A DNA stretch of 64,000 nucleotides from an uncultured Clostridia bacterium. Its GTDB lineage: Bacteria; Bacillota; Clostridia; Oscillospirales; Acutalibacteraceae. Of the stretch, positions 40,027 to 48,559 are shown piece by piece (the first letter of the stretch is position 1; each line of letters opens with the position of its first letter). The notes below the pieces were generated by a model. It made no database searches, was not told the DNA's origin, and worked only from the letters and a program-made list of their open reading frames with translations. Location: NCBI GenBank assembly GCA_946500295.1, contig CAMMVF010000011.1, positions 1-64,000 of the forward strand. The letters run 5' to 3'. The position numbers were made by a program, and so were the translations under genes.

Positions 40027-42663
40027 ATGAAATGGACAGGACTTAACGAACTCAGAGAAAAATATCTATCCTTTTTTGAAAGCAAGGGGCATCTGCGTCT
40101 GCCGAGTTTTTCTCTTGTACCGAATAATGACAAGAGCTTACTTTTAATCAACTCGGGCATGGCGCCGATGAAGAAGTATTTTACTGGAGAAATTACACCT
40201 CCGAGAAAAAGGGTGACTACCTGCCAGAAATGTATCCGTACCCCGGATATAGAGAGAGTGGGAATGACAGCACGCCACGGTACCTTCTTTGAAATGCTTG
40301 GGAACTTTTCATTTGGAGATTATTTTAAGCGCGAAGCAACTGCTTGGGCTTGGGAATTTTTCACCAAGGTTTTGGAAATTCCTGAGGAAAAGCTCTATGT
40401 TTCCGTGTATGAAAATGATGATGAAGCCTATGATATTTGGACTAAAGAAGTAGGCGTTTCTCCCGAGCATATGGTAAGGCTCGGCAAGGAGGACAATTTC
40501 TGGGAGCATGGCACAGGTCCGTGCGGTCCCTGCTCTGAAATCTATTTTGACAGAGGTCCGGAGAAGGGCTGCGGCAAGCCGGACTGCGCCGTAGGCTGTG
40601 ACTGTGACAGATATGTTGAGGTTTGGAATCTTGTATTCACTCAGTTTGACAGCGACGGCAAGGGCAACTACACTCCGCTTGAGCATCCTAATATTGACAC
40701 CGGTATGGGACTTGAGAGACTTGCCTGTGTTATGCAGGGTGTGGATAACCTTTTCTTGGTCGATACAGTACAGAACATAATGAAAAAAATATCAGAGCTT
40801 ACCGGAGTAAAGTACGGTGAGGATGAAAAGAAGGATATTTCATTACGAGTTATCACCGACCATATCAGAAGCACAACCTTCATGATAAGCGACGGCGTTA
40901 TGCCCAGCAACGAGGGCAGAGGCTATGTATTGCGCAGACTTCTCCGCAGAGCCGCTCGTCACGGCAGACTTCTGGGAGTTAACAAGCCTTTCCTTTATAA
41001 GGTTTGTGCAACTGTAATTCAAGAGAGCAAAGCTGCCTATCCGTTACTTGAAGAGAAACGTGACTTTATAGAGCACATCATCCGTGTTGAGGAGGAAAAC
41101 TTCAGCAGAACAATAGAGCAGGGTTTTGCCATGCTCAACGAGTTTATAGACAACAAGGACTCAAAGGTTTTTTCGGGAGAGCGCGCATTTAAGCTCAGCG
41201 ACACCTACGGCTTCCCGATTGACCTGACAAAAGAAATACTCTCCGAAAAAGGTATAGCCGTAGATGAGGAGCGCTTTCTTGAGCTTTTGGATGAGCAGAA
41301 GAGAAACTCCAAAAATGCCAGAGAAAACGCCGGAGCAGACGCTTGGATAAGCGAATCGACAGATTTAAGCGGTATAGAACCAACTGATTTTGTTGGCTAT
41401 TCTAACTTTACTGCTGAGGCTGAGATTAAGGCTATTATAGTTGAAGGAGAGCGGGTTGAGTCTGTATATCAGGGAGATAAGGCTATTATTATTCTTGATA
41501 AAACCCCGTTTTATGCTGAAAGCGGCGGCCAGACCGCCGATACAGGAGTTATTGATTGTACTGACAACAGTGCAAATGTTACTAACGTCGCTAAGACCTA
41601 CGACGGAATATATACCCACTCAGTAGTTGTAGTAAACGGAGTCTTGTCAGTCGGTGATAAGGTAAATGCAAAGATAGACGCAGACAGACGTCAGGACATA
41701 ATGAGAAATCATACAGGAGCTCACCTTTTGCAGGCGGCTCTGCGAAAGGTGCTCGGAACCCACGTTGAACAGGCTGGTCAGATGGTTGACGATGAAAAAA
41801 TCCGTTTTGACTTCACTCATTTTACCGCCCTTACAAAGGAAGAAATTGCTAAGGTTGAACAAATGGTAAATGAGGAAATATTTAAGGCTGAGCAGGTTGA
41901 AACACTGACAATGCCTATTGATCAGGCAAAGAAGCTCGGCGCTATGGCTCTGTTTGGTGAAAAATACGGAGACATAGTAAGAGTAGTGAAGGCGGGAGAC
42001 TTCTCCGTAGAGTTCTGCGGCGGAACTCACGAGGATAACACCTCAAAGCTTGGCCTTTTCAAGATAGTCCACGAAAGCTCGGTGGCATCTGGAGTAAGAA
42101 GAATAGAGGCTGTAACGGGCAGAGGTGTGTTGAAAACTCTGAACAACTTTATAAATATTGTAGACAGAGCGGTCACAATCGCAAAGGTCAATACTTCCGA
42201 GGATCTTGTCAGAGGATGCGAGCAGCTTATCTCTGACAACAGGGAGATGTCAAAGCAGATTGAGACTCTTATGGATAAGATGGCTTCAATGCGCATGGGT
42301 ATGCTCTTTGAAAACGCTTACAAGGTTAAGGGTGTTAAGGTAGTAGCCGCCGCTTTTAATAACGTAACCGCCGACATGCTTCGCACAATGTGTCACAACG
42401 CTATAGACAAAACTCCGAAGTGCGTGGTAGTTCTTGCAGGAATGAGTGACGGTAAAGTAACCTTTGCCTGCTGCTGTGGTAAGGAGGCCAGAGAACAGCA
42501 CGGAGCTAATGCCGGTAAGATAGTAAAAGAGATAGCCAAAATTGCCGGCGGCAACGGCGGGGGTAAGCCCGATATTGCTATGGCAGGCGCAAAAGATGCA
42601 ACTAAGATGGACGAGGCTATAATGGCTGTAAATGGTATAGTTGAAAGCCTTGTGCACGAGTAA
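40027..42663 (+). CDS. alaS: Alanyl-tRNA synthetase
   Basis: 878 residues, full length. ATG 40027 follows AAGGAG; the open frame extends upstream through the T-box leader but that part is not coding. Aminoacylation core motifs (RCIRTPDIERVG-like KCIRTPDIERVG, ML-GNFSFGDYFK), the editing domain with NHTGAHLLQ and FCGGTH zinc/editing motifs, and the glycine-rich C-Ala domain (GGNGGGKPDIAMAG) are all present. Charges tRNA-Ala. Confidence 0.97.
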   Translation: MKWTGLNELREKYLSFFESKGHLRLPSFSLVPNNDKSLLLINSGMAPMKKYFTGEITPPRKRVTTCQKCIRTPDIERVGMTARHGTFFEMLGNFSFGDYFKREATAWAWEFFTKVLEIPEEKLYVSVYENDDEAYDIWTKEVGVSPEHMVRLGKEDNFWEHGTGPCGPCSEIYFDRGPEKGCGKPDCAVGCDCDRYVEVWNLVFTQFDSDGKGNYTPLEHPNIDTGMGLERLACVMQGVDNLFLVDTVQNIMKKISELTGVKYGEDEKKDISLRVITDHIRSTTFMISDGVMPSNEGRGYVLRRLLRRAARHGRLLGVNKPFLYKVCATVIQESKAAYPLLEEKRDFIEHIIRVEEENFSRTIEQGFAMLNEFIDNKDSKVFSGERAFKLSDTYGFPIDLTKEILSEKGIAVDEERFLELLDEQKRNSKNARENAGADAWISESTDLSGIEPTDFVGYSNFTAEAEIKAIIVEGERVESVYQGDKAIIILDKTPFYAESGGQTADTGVIDCTDNSANVTNVAKTYDGIYTHSVVVVNGVLSVGDKVNAKIDADRRQDIMRNHTGAHLLQAALRKVLGTHVEQAGQMVDDEKIRFDFTHFTALTKEEIAKVEQMVNEEIFKAEQVETLTMPIDQAKKLGAMALFGEKYGDIVRVVKAGDFSVEFCGGTHEDNTSKLGLFKIVHESSVASGVRRIEAVTGRGVLKTLNNFINIVDRAVTIAKVNTSEDLVRGCEQLISDNREMSKQIETLMDKMASMRMGMLFENAYKVKGVKVVAAAFNNVTADMLRTMCHNAIDKTPKCVVVLAGMSDGKVTFACCCGKEAREQHGANAGKIVKEIAKIAGGNGGGKPDIAMAGAKDATKMDEAIMAVNGIVESLVHE

Positions 42664-42672
42664 GGTGAAAAT

Positions 42673-43071
42673 ATGCTTTGTGTAAAGCCATGTACAGATA
42701 TAGAATTTAAGGAGCAGGTGCTGTCAACTCTCGGTTATAATGCTGACAGCGCCGAGCTTCTCACGGCAGAGGAAAACGGCAGGCTTTTAGGATATGCAGC
42801 TGTAAAACAACTTGGTCAAAACCTGGAAATTCTAAGGCTGTCTATTATGTCCTGTACTGATTATTCAAGTCCAACTGAAGAGGATAGCGAGATAGCCGAA
42901 TACTTGGTTAGGGCGGCTGCAAATTACGCCTACAACAGAATGTTAACAACTCTTAGTTGTTCTCTGCCGGAGTTTAGCACAATTCTTTTGAGACTCGGAT
43001 TTGATAAAGTGGATAATTTGTGCGAAATAAATATAAAAAAATTATTCAATTCATGTAAAAATTGTAAGTGA
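42673..43071 (+). CDS. Small GNAT-like protein
   Basis: 132 residues, 9 bp after alaS and probably co-transcribed. The beta-strand pattern (RLLGYAAVKQLGQNLEILRLSI) and the helix/Phe-Asp ending (LLRLGFDKVD) suggest an N-acetyltransferase fold, but the acetyl-CoA loop (Q/RxxGxG/A) is not recognisable. It may be a degenerate acyltransferase. No function proposed. Confidence 0.55.
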   Translation: MLCVKPCTDIEFKEQVLSTLGYNADSAELLTAEENGRLLGYAAVKQLGQNLEILRLSIMSCTDYSSPTEEDSEIAEYLVRAAANYAYNRMLTTLSCSLPEFSTILLRLGFDKVDNLCEINIKKLFNSCKNCK

Positions 43072-43160
43072 CCATATTTTGACTTGTAGTTTTTTCGGAT
43101 TTATTTTATAATATTTTTGTATAGTTTTAAGAATTCGTAAGTTTGAACGGAGGAAGAAAA

Positions 43161-44489
43161 ATGGCCACGGTGAACAATAACGAAATAATATTACAGGCAA
43201 GACAGGAGATTTCAAGCTCGAATGCATATCAAAGACTTGCCATGCTGTTCGATGACGGAGCCTTTACAGAGGTGAGCACCTTCACCAAAAGCAGCGATAC
43301 TTATGCTGAAGCTGTAGCAGGATACGGAGTTGTAAACGGATGTCCGGTTTACGCCTTTGCACAAAACAGCGAGTTTGCCTTTGGCGCAATGTCTACAGCT
43401 CAGGGAGCTAAGCTCAAAAAGCTCTATGATATGGCTGTAAAAACGGGTTGTCCGGTGGTTGGACTATACGACTCAAACGGAGGCAGGCTTACACAGGGTG
43501 TAGATATGCTCGAAGCTTACGGCACAATACTAAACAGCATAAGCAATCTCTCTGGTGTGGTTCCTCAGATTTCGGTCATTCTCGGAAATTGCTCGGGTAC
43601 GGCTGCTTTAAATGCGGCAAACGCCGACTTTATAGTTATGAGTAAGCAGGGCAGATTGACCTTGGATACAGGCGCTTCAGACAGCGATATAGACAGTCTG
43701 AAATCTGACGGGTTGGTTGATATCTTTACTGAAAACGAGAAGCAGGCTATTGAGAGTACTCGTAAGCTCATTTCGTATCTTCCGTCAAATAACCTCAGTC
43801 TCTCACCGATAGCTGATACTTCGGAGGCAGAGGCGGACAATAGCACAACAGACCCGATTGCTCTTACAGTGGATGCAGGTTCCTTTATGGAGCTTAAATC
43901 CGGTTCATCCTCAGCAGTAAAGCTGGGACTTGCGAGAATACACGGTACGGTTGTAGCTGTAGTAGAGACAAACGGAAAAAAACTTGATTGTAAAGCCTGC
44001 AAAAATACGGCGGACTTTGTAAGCTTCGCAGATGCTTTTGCAATTCCGGTCGTAACCTTTGCAAACAGCTCGGGTTTCACTTGTCTGACTTCAGCTTCAA
44101 AGCTTGCAGCTGTCTATGCTCAGGCAACAACAGTTAAAGTTACAGTTGTAACCGGAGAGGCATACGGTTCTTTCTATGTCGCTTTGGCAGGTACAGGAGC
44201 CAATGCCGACATAACCTTTGCTTGGACTGATTCCTCAATCGCTCCACTTCCTCCAATTACCGGAGCTGAAATCCTTTGGACTGATAAGATGTCCGTGCCT
44301 GTTTCTCAGCAGAAAGCTGTGGTTGAACAGTTCCAAGCTGAAATGTGTTCTGCCTTTGCAGCGGCTGAAAAGGGATATGTAGAAGATGTAATAAATCCTG
44401 AGGAGACCAGAGCTAAGGTTTACGCAGCGTTGGATATGCTTGCAGGCAAGAGAGTATCACAGCTGCCGAAAAAGCACAGCACAATCTGA
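43161..44489 (+). CDS. Carboxyltransferase subunit, 12S/MmdA-like, divergent
   Basis: 442 residues from ATG 43161 (GGAGGA upstream). Acyl-CoA carboxyltransferase fold in two crotonase-like halves. Recognisable anchors: YDSNGGRLTQGVDML (SGGAR-like region), GNCSGTAALN where the family has GPCAGGA, and GEAYGSFYVAL where it has GKAYGGAY. It is about 70 residues shorter than the usual 510-520, missing the N-terminal lead. With the biotin carrier and 5S-like genes directly downstream it forms a transcarboxylase or decarboxylase set. Substrate is probably an acyl-CoA such as methylmalonyl-CoA, by analogy only. Confidence 0.8.
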   Translation: MATVNNNEIILQARQEISSSNAYQRLAMLFDDGAFTEVSTFTKSSDTYAEAVAGYGVVNGCPVYAFAQNSEFAFGAMSTAQGAKLKKLYDMAVKTGCPVVGLYDSNGGRLTQGVDMLEAYGTILNSISNLSGVVPQISVILGNCSGTAALNAANADFIVMSKQGRLTLDTGASDSDIDSLKSDGLVDIFTENEKQAIESTRKLISYLPSNNLSLSPIADTSEAEADNSTTDPIALTVDAGSFMELKSGSSSAVKLGLARIHGTVVAVVETNGKKLDCKACKNTADFVSFADAFAIPVVTFANSSGFTCLTSASKLAAVYAQATTVKVTVVTGEAYGSFYVALAGTGANADITFAWTDSSIAPLPPITGAEILWTDKMSVPVSQQKAVVEQFQAEMCSAFAAAEKGYVEDVINPEETRAKVYAALDMLAGKRVSQLPKKHSTI

Positions 44490-44526
44490 TTATTCTGTAT
44501 TATAATATTGTAAAGGAATGAGATAG

Positions 44527-44889
44527 ATGAAGAATTTGAGAATTACTGTAAACGGCACAGCATACGACGTTCAGGTAGAGGAGCTTTCCTCAACAACACC
44601 TGCGCCTTCTGCTCCGCCTGCGCCAGCAGCAGTTGGAACTCCCAAGGTAGCCAAGGCAGCGCCGGTTGCCGGAGAGGGGGAACCGATAAAGGCTCCAATG
44701 CCCGGGACGATAGTTTCAGTCAACGTGACGAACGGTCAGCAGGTTAAGGAGGGCGACGTAATCGCCATTTTGGAGGCTATGAAAATGGAAAATGAGATTA
44801 TGGCGTCCAAGGCCGGCACAATTACATCCGTTTGCGTTTCCAAGGGCGAGTCAGTTGTCTCGGGTACTGTCATTGTTACAATCCGCTAA
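44527..44889 (+). CDS. Biotin carboxyl carrier protein (1.3S-like)
   Basis: 120 residues. N-terminal RITVNGTAYDVQVEE closely resembles the 1.3S carrier of Propionibacterium transcarboxylase. An Ala/Pro hinge (about 23-50) links to the biotinyl domain with EAMKMEN (Lys 86 biotinylated). BirA from 29624 is the likely ligase. Shuttles the carboxyl between the 12S-like and 5S-like subunits. Confidence 0.93.
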   Translation: MKNLRITVNGTAYDVQVEELSSTTPAPSAPPAPAAVGTPKVAKAAPVAGEGEPIKAPMPGTIVSVNVTNGQQVKEGDVIAILEAMKMENEIMASKAGTITSVCVSKGESVVSGTVIVTIR

Positions 44890-44923
44890 TAAGGTGAAAA
44901 CCCAGGAGAAAGGACTGAACAAA

Positions 44924-46327
44924 ATGGCTAAGAAAAAAATTCTTGTAACCGAGACTGCGCTCAGAGACGCTCACCAGTCACTCATAGCAACCAGAATGAC
45001 AACTCAGGAAATGCTGCCCGTGCTGCCATTACTAGATAAAGTTGGTTATCATTCTCTGGAGTGCTGGGGCGGAGCTACCTTTGACGCTTGTCTCAGGTTT
45101 TTAAACGAGGACCCGTGGGAAAGACTGAGAATTATTAGAAAAAATTGCCCCAATACGAAGCTTCAAATGCTGTTCAGGGGTCAGAATATGCTTGGTTATC
45201 GCCACTATGCCGACGATGTGCTTGAATATTTTGTACAGCGTTCAGTTGCTAACGGCATTGATATAATCAGGATATTTGATGCGTTGAACGATATTAAAAA
45301 CCTTAAAACAGCTATCAAGGCTGCTAAAAAAGAGGGCGCTCATGTACAGGTTGCAATTTCTTATACTACAGGTCCGGTATTCACTACCGACTATTATGTC
45401 AAATACGCTAAGAAAATAGCTGAGGCAGGGGCGGACTCGATTTGTATTAAGGATATGGCGGCTTTGCTGATGCCAAGTAGGACAGTAGAACTTGTCAAGG
45501 CGATAAAGAAGGCGGTAAATCTTCCGATTTCGCTTCACACTCACTATACCTCGGGACTTGCCTCGATGTGTCTGCTAAAAGGAGTAGAAGCCGGAGCAGA
45601 TATAATAGATACAGCGATTTCGCCTCTGGCTCTCGGTACCTCCCACGCACCTACTGAGTCAATGGTCGCAGCTTTTCAGGGAACAGATTATGATACGGGA
45701 CTGGACCTGAAGCTTTTGAATGAAATCAGAGCATATTTTATGACCTTGAGGGAGAAGTACATTGCTTCCGGGCTTTTAGATCCCAAAATGCTGGCGACCG
45801 ATACCAACGCTTTAATGTATCAGGTGCCGGGCGGTATGCTTTCAAACCTTCTTTCACAGCTTAAGCAGGCAGGCAAAGAGGATATGCTCACTCAGGTTTT
45901 GGAGGAGGTTCCCCGTGTGCGCCAGGATTCAGGCTATCCGCCGCTTGTCACGCCGACTTCACAGATTGTCGGTACTCAAGCCGTTTTCAACGTAATTACC
46001 GGTCAGCGCTATAAGATGTGCACAAACGAGTTTAAGGATTTGGTTGCAGGCAAATACGGTACGACTCCGATGAAAATTGACGAGGATTTTCGCAAGAAAA
46101 TACTCGGAGACGAACCGCCGATTAACTGCCGTCCTGCTGATTTGCTTTCGCCCGAGCTTGATACACTTCGCAAGGAGTGCGAGCAGTGGATTGAGCAGGA
46201 AGAGGATGTGCTCTCCTATGCTATGTTCCCGAAGGTAGCAATGGACTTTTTCCAAAAACGTCGCGACCTTCAAACAGGAGTGGACAGAGCTCATCTTGAT
46301 GAAGAAAAACAAATCCATCCGGTGTAA
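44924..46327 (+). CDS. Oxaloacetate decarboxylase alpha / transcarboxylase 5S-like subunit
   Basis: 467 residues from ATG 44924 (AGGAG upstream). TIM-barrel carboxyltransferase: TETALRDAHQSL (metal/substrate), the carbamylated-Lys-type segment CIKDMAALLMP, HTHYTSG metal ligands, and a C-terminal PycB-like region. It ends without a fused biotinyl domain, which is supplied by the gene at 44527. Converts pyruvate and carboxybiotin to oxaloacetate or the reverse. No OadB/MmdB membrane pump is adjacent, which favours a soluble transcarboxylase, though OadB elsewhere cannot be excluded. Confidence 0.9.
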   Translation: MAKKKILVTETALRDAHQSLIATRMTTQEMLPVLPLLDKVGYHSLECWGGATFDACLRFLNEDPWERLRIIRKNCPNTKLQMLFRGQNMLGYRHYADDVLEYFVQRSVANGIDIIRIFDALNDIKNLKTAIKAAKKEGAHVQVAISYTTGPVFTTDYYVKYAKKIAEAGADSICIKDMAALLMPSRTVELVKAIKKAVNLPISLHTHYTSGLASMCLLKGVEAGADIIDTAISPLALGTSHAPTESMVAAFQGTDYDTGLDLKLLNEIRAYFMTLREKYIASGLLDPKMLATDTNALMYQVPGGMLSNLLSQLKQAGKEDMLTQVLEEVPRVRQDSGYPPLVTPTSQIVGTQAVFNVITGQRYKMCTNEFKDLVAGKYGTTPMKIDEDFRKKILGDEPPINCRPADLLSPELDTLRKECEQWIEQEEDVLSYAMFPKVAMDFFQKRRDLQTGVDRAHLDEEKQIHPV

Positions 46328-46342
46328 ATGTAAGTTTCAAAC

Positions 46343-46365
46343 GGCGGAGGATTTAATTCTCCGCC
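46343..46365 (+). terminator. Weak terminator-like hairpin after 5S-like gene
   Basis: GGCGGAG-ATTTAATT-type loop-CTCCGCC (7-bp perfect stem), followed by ATTTATG, not a real T-run. Confidence 0.55.
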
Positions 46366-46392
46366 ATTTATGAGAAATATTAAAAATTTTTC

Positions 46393-46421
46393 TTGACAAC
46401 GAAAAAACACTTTGATATAAT
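46393..46421 (+). promoter_or_regulatory. Promoter of infC-rpmI-rplT
   Basis: TTGACA (46393-46398), 17-bp spacer, TATAAT (46416-46421): consensus. Confidence 0.92.
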
Positions 46422-46427
46422 TTCTTA

Positions 46428-46550
46428 GAACAACAAAGTAAGGCAGTAATGCTTTCACCTGTACGGTTCCGTCTGCTGCAGGTCAATATATATCATTTTC
46501 ACATGACTATGTATTGGTGCGGGCGGAGTATTCTGTCCGCTTTTGTTTTT
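46428..46550 (+). promoter_or_regulatory. infC leader with attenuator (L20-leader type)
   Basis: A leader of about 120 nt ends in a hairpin GCGGGC (46519-46524) with GTCCGC (46535-46540) and TTTTGTTTTT, just before the infC ribosome site. In Firmicutes this position holds the L20-responsive attenuator, by which ribosomal protein L20 lowers expression of its own operon. Position and terminator are seen; L20 binding is inferred. Confidence 0.75.
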
Positions 46551-46577
46551 GTATTAAGCTATTGGAGGTGCTTGACA

Positions 46578-47096
46578 ATTAGCAAACAGGAACTACAAAT
46601 CAACAACGAAATTCGAGACAGAGAATTGAGAGTTATCAATTCCGACGGTACACAGCTCGGCATCATGCCGCTTAACAAGGCTCTGGGTATTGCGGCAGAG
46701 CAAAATCTTGATTTGGTCAAGATAGCTCCGCAGGCTAAGCCCCCTGTATGCAAAATCATGGATTACGGAAAGTATCGTTTTGAACAGGCAAAGCGAGAAA
46801 AGGAAGCCAGAAAGAATCAAAGGGTAATCGAAATAAAGGAGATTCGTCTCTCACTTAACATCGACACCCACGACTTTAACACCAAGCTCTCACACGCACG
46901 AAAGTTTATCTCGGCAGGTAATAAGGTCAAGGTATCTATTCGTTTCCGCGGACGTGAGATGGGTCATCCCGAGATCGGCACAGAAATCATGAAAAAATTT
47001 GCAGTCGGATGTGAGGATTTAGCCAATATCGAAAAGCCGGCAAAGCTCGAAGGACGCAATATGATAATGTTCCTTGCTCCAAAGCCTGCAAAGTAA
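46578..47096 (+). CDS. infC: Translation initiation factor IF-3, AUU start
   Basis: 172 residues. The start is ATT at 46578, 9 bp after GGAGG (46564-46568); the frame upstream passes through the leader terminator and cannot be coding. A TTG at 46572 is too close to the ribosome site. AUU is the known rare start of infC in Bacillus and E. coli and lets IF-3 limit its own synthesis. IF-3N (INNEIRDRELRVI) and IF-3C (KEIRLSLNIDTHDF; RGREMGHPEIG) domains are complete. Confidence 0.95.
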   Translation: MSKQELQINNEIRDRELRVINSDGTQLGIMPLNKALGIAAEQNLDLVKIAPQAKPPVCKIMDYGKYRFEQAKREKEARKNQRVIEIKEIRLSLNIDTHDFNTKLSHARKFISAGNKVKVSIRFRGREMGHPEIGTEIMKKFAVGCEDLANIEKPAKLEGRNMIMFLAPKPAK

Positions 47097-47117
47097 AGAT
47101 TTAAGGAGGAAATACAA

Positions 47118-47315
47118 ATGCCCAAAATCAAGACACACAGTGGTGCAAAAAAACGTTTCAAGCTTTCAAAGAATGGTAAGGTTATCCGTGCTCATGCAAA
47201 CAAGAGCCACATCCTTAATAAGAAAACTACTAAGCGTAAAAGAGGTCTCAGACAGACTACTGTAGCTGATAAGACAAACACAGCTCAGATCAAGAGACTC
47301 ATCCCTTATAAATAA
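47118..47315 (+). CDS. rpmI: 50S ribosomal protein L35
   Basis: 65 residues, very basic; [15 protein letters not shown] start and RGLRQTT...KRLIPYK end are typical. RBS AAGGAGG. Second gene of the infC operon. Confidence 0.97.
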   Translation: MPKIKTHSGAKKRFKLSKNGKVIRAHANKSHILNKKTTKRKRGLRQTTVADKTNTAQIKRLIPYK

Positions 47316-47349
47316 TCACTGATATAAAGCTATAACGGAGGTAATATAA

Positions 47350-47703
47350 ATGGCTCGTATAAAAGGTGCGATGATGACTCGCAAGAGAAGAAAAAAGACT
47401 TTAAAGCTCGCTAAGGGCTACTGGGGTGCCAAGAGCAAGCACTTCAAGATGGCTAAGCAGGCTGTAATGAAGAGTGGTAACTATGCTTATATTGGTCGTA
47501 AGCAGAGAAAGAGAGATTTCAGAAAGCTCTGGATCACCCGTATCTCCGCTGCATGCCGCATGAATGGCGTGAACTACTCCACCTTTATGAGCGGTCTTAA
47601 AAAAGCCGGAGTAACTCTTAACAGAAAGATGCTTTCCGAGATTGCTATTGCAGACCCGGCCGCATTCACAAAGCTTGTAGAGCAGGCTAAGAGCGCTCAA
47701 TAA
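47350..47703 (+). CDS. rplT: 50S ribosomal protein L20
   Basis: 117 residues; [16 protein letters not shown] start, [17 protein letters not shown], INxx-type [11 protein letters not shown] are all family features. Assembles 23S rRNA and, in Firmicutes, represses this operon through the leader. A strong terminator follows 13 bp downstream. Confidence 0.97.
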   Translation: MARIKGAMMTRKRRKKTLKLAKGYWGAKSKHFKMAKQAVMKSGNYAYIGRKQRKRDFRKLWITRISAACRMNGVNYSTFMSGLKKAGVTLNRKMLSEIAIADPAAFTKLVEQAKSAQ

Positions 47704-47716
47704 AAAAGCTAAAGCT

Positions 47717-47744
47717 GCGTTTGGGTTTTCCCAAACGCTCTTTT
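47717..47744 (+). terminator. Terminator after rplT
   Basis: GCGTTTGGG-TTTT-CCCAAACGC, perfect 9-bp stem, then TCTTTT. Confidence 0.93.
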
Positions 47745-47767
47745 CACATAATTGAAATTCTTCGGTG

Positions 47768-48559
47768 ATGAAATTGAAAGAGATAAAAAGCAGAGACAAC
47801 AAGATAATTAAATACCTACTTCGTCTTAATTCCAGCTCATCTTTTCGTTCTAAAGAGAAGAGATTTTTGTGCGAGGGTTTACGTCTTTGCACAGATGCTG
47901 TAGAAAGCGGAGTTGAGGTAGAGGCTGCGTTTTTTAGTGAGGACAGTGCGGATAAATACGCTGAGCTTATTGAGAGCATATCCTCGTGCGAGCTATATCT
48001 GCTTTCAAAATCCCTTTTCAAGCTTATAGCCGAAACTGCTTCCCCACAGGGGGTAGCGCTGTTATGTAAAATCAATCAACCGAATGTTCAGCCGTGTGCA
48101 GTAAACAGGATAGTAGCCCTTGAAACCATCCAAAATCCACAAAACATGGGTACGATCCTGCGAACTGCCGAGGCGTTCGGCATTGATCAGGTGATTTTGT
48201 CTAAAGACTGCTGCGATATTTTCAGCCCCAAGGTGCTCAGGGGAAGTATGGGAGCAGTTTTTCGCCAAAGAATAATCATACCCGAGGATTTTTATGAGGC
48301 AGTTTCCGGTTTAAAATCTGGCGAAATGCCCGTGTGCGCGGCGATTCCTCATGGGGGTAAGGATATAAGAGCTATCAATTTTAGCCGTGGTGGTTGTGTA
48401 ATAATCGGCAACGAGGGCAACGGACTTACCCAAAGGGCGATTGAATTGTGTTCAACTGCTGTAACGATTAATATGGACGGAAACGCCGAGTCTCTCAACG
48501 CAGCCGTAGCTGCCTCAATTATTATGTGGGAAATGGTCAGGGGGTGCGCTGATGAGTGA
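47768..48559 (+). CDS. TrmH/SpoU-family RNA 2'-O-methyltransferase
   Basis: 263 residues from ATG 47768 (GTG one codon before is an alternative; no strong RBS for either). N-terminal substrate-binding domain (about 10-95; FLCEGLRLCTDAVESG), then the SPOUT knot with motif 1 ETIQNPQNMGTILRTAEAFG (about 118-137), motif 2 IIGNEGNGL and motif 3 NMDGNAESLNAAVA. Likely methylates rRNA (RlmB-like) or tRNA; target unknown. The 3' end overlaps dprA by 8 bp. Confidence 0.9.
   Translation: MKLKEIKSRDNKIIKYLLRLNSSSSFRSKEKRFLCEGLRLCTDAVESGVEVEAAFFSEDSADKYAELIESISSCELYLLSKSLFKLIAETASPQGVALLCKINQPNVQPCAVNRIVALETIQNPQNMGTILRTAEAFGIDQVILSKDCCDIFSPKVLRGSMGAVFRQRIIIPEDFYEAVSGLKSGEMPVCAAIPHGGKDIRAINFSRGGCVIIGNEGNGLTQRAIELCSTAVTINMDGNAESLNAAVAASIIMWEMVRGCADE

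Noticed and set aside
46449-46577. Longer infC product
   Set aside because: It would translate through the leader attenuator hairpin; the ATT start with proper ribosome site fits the family.
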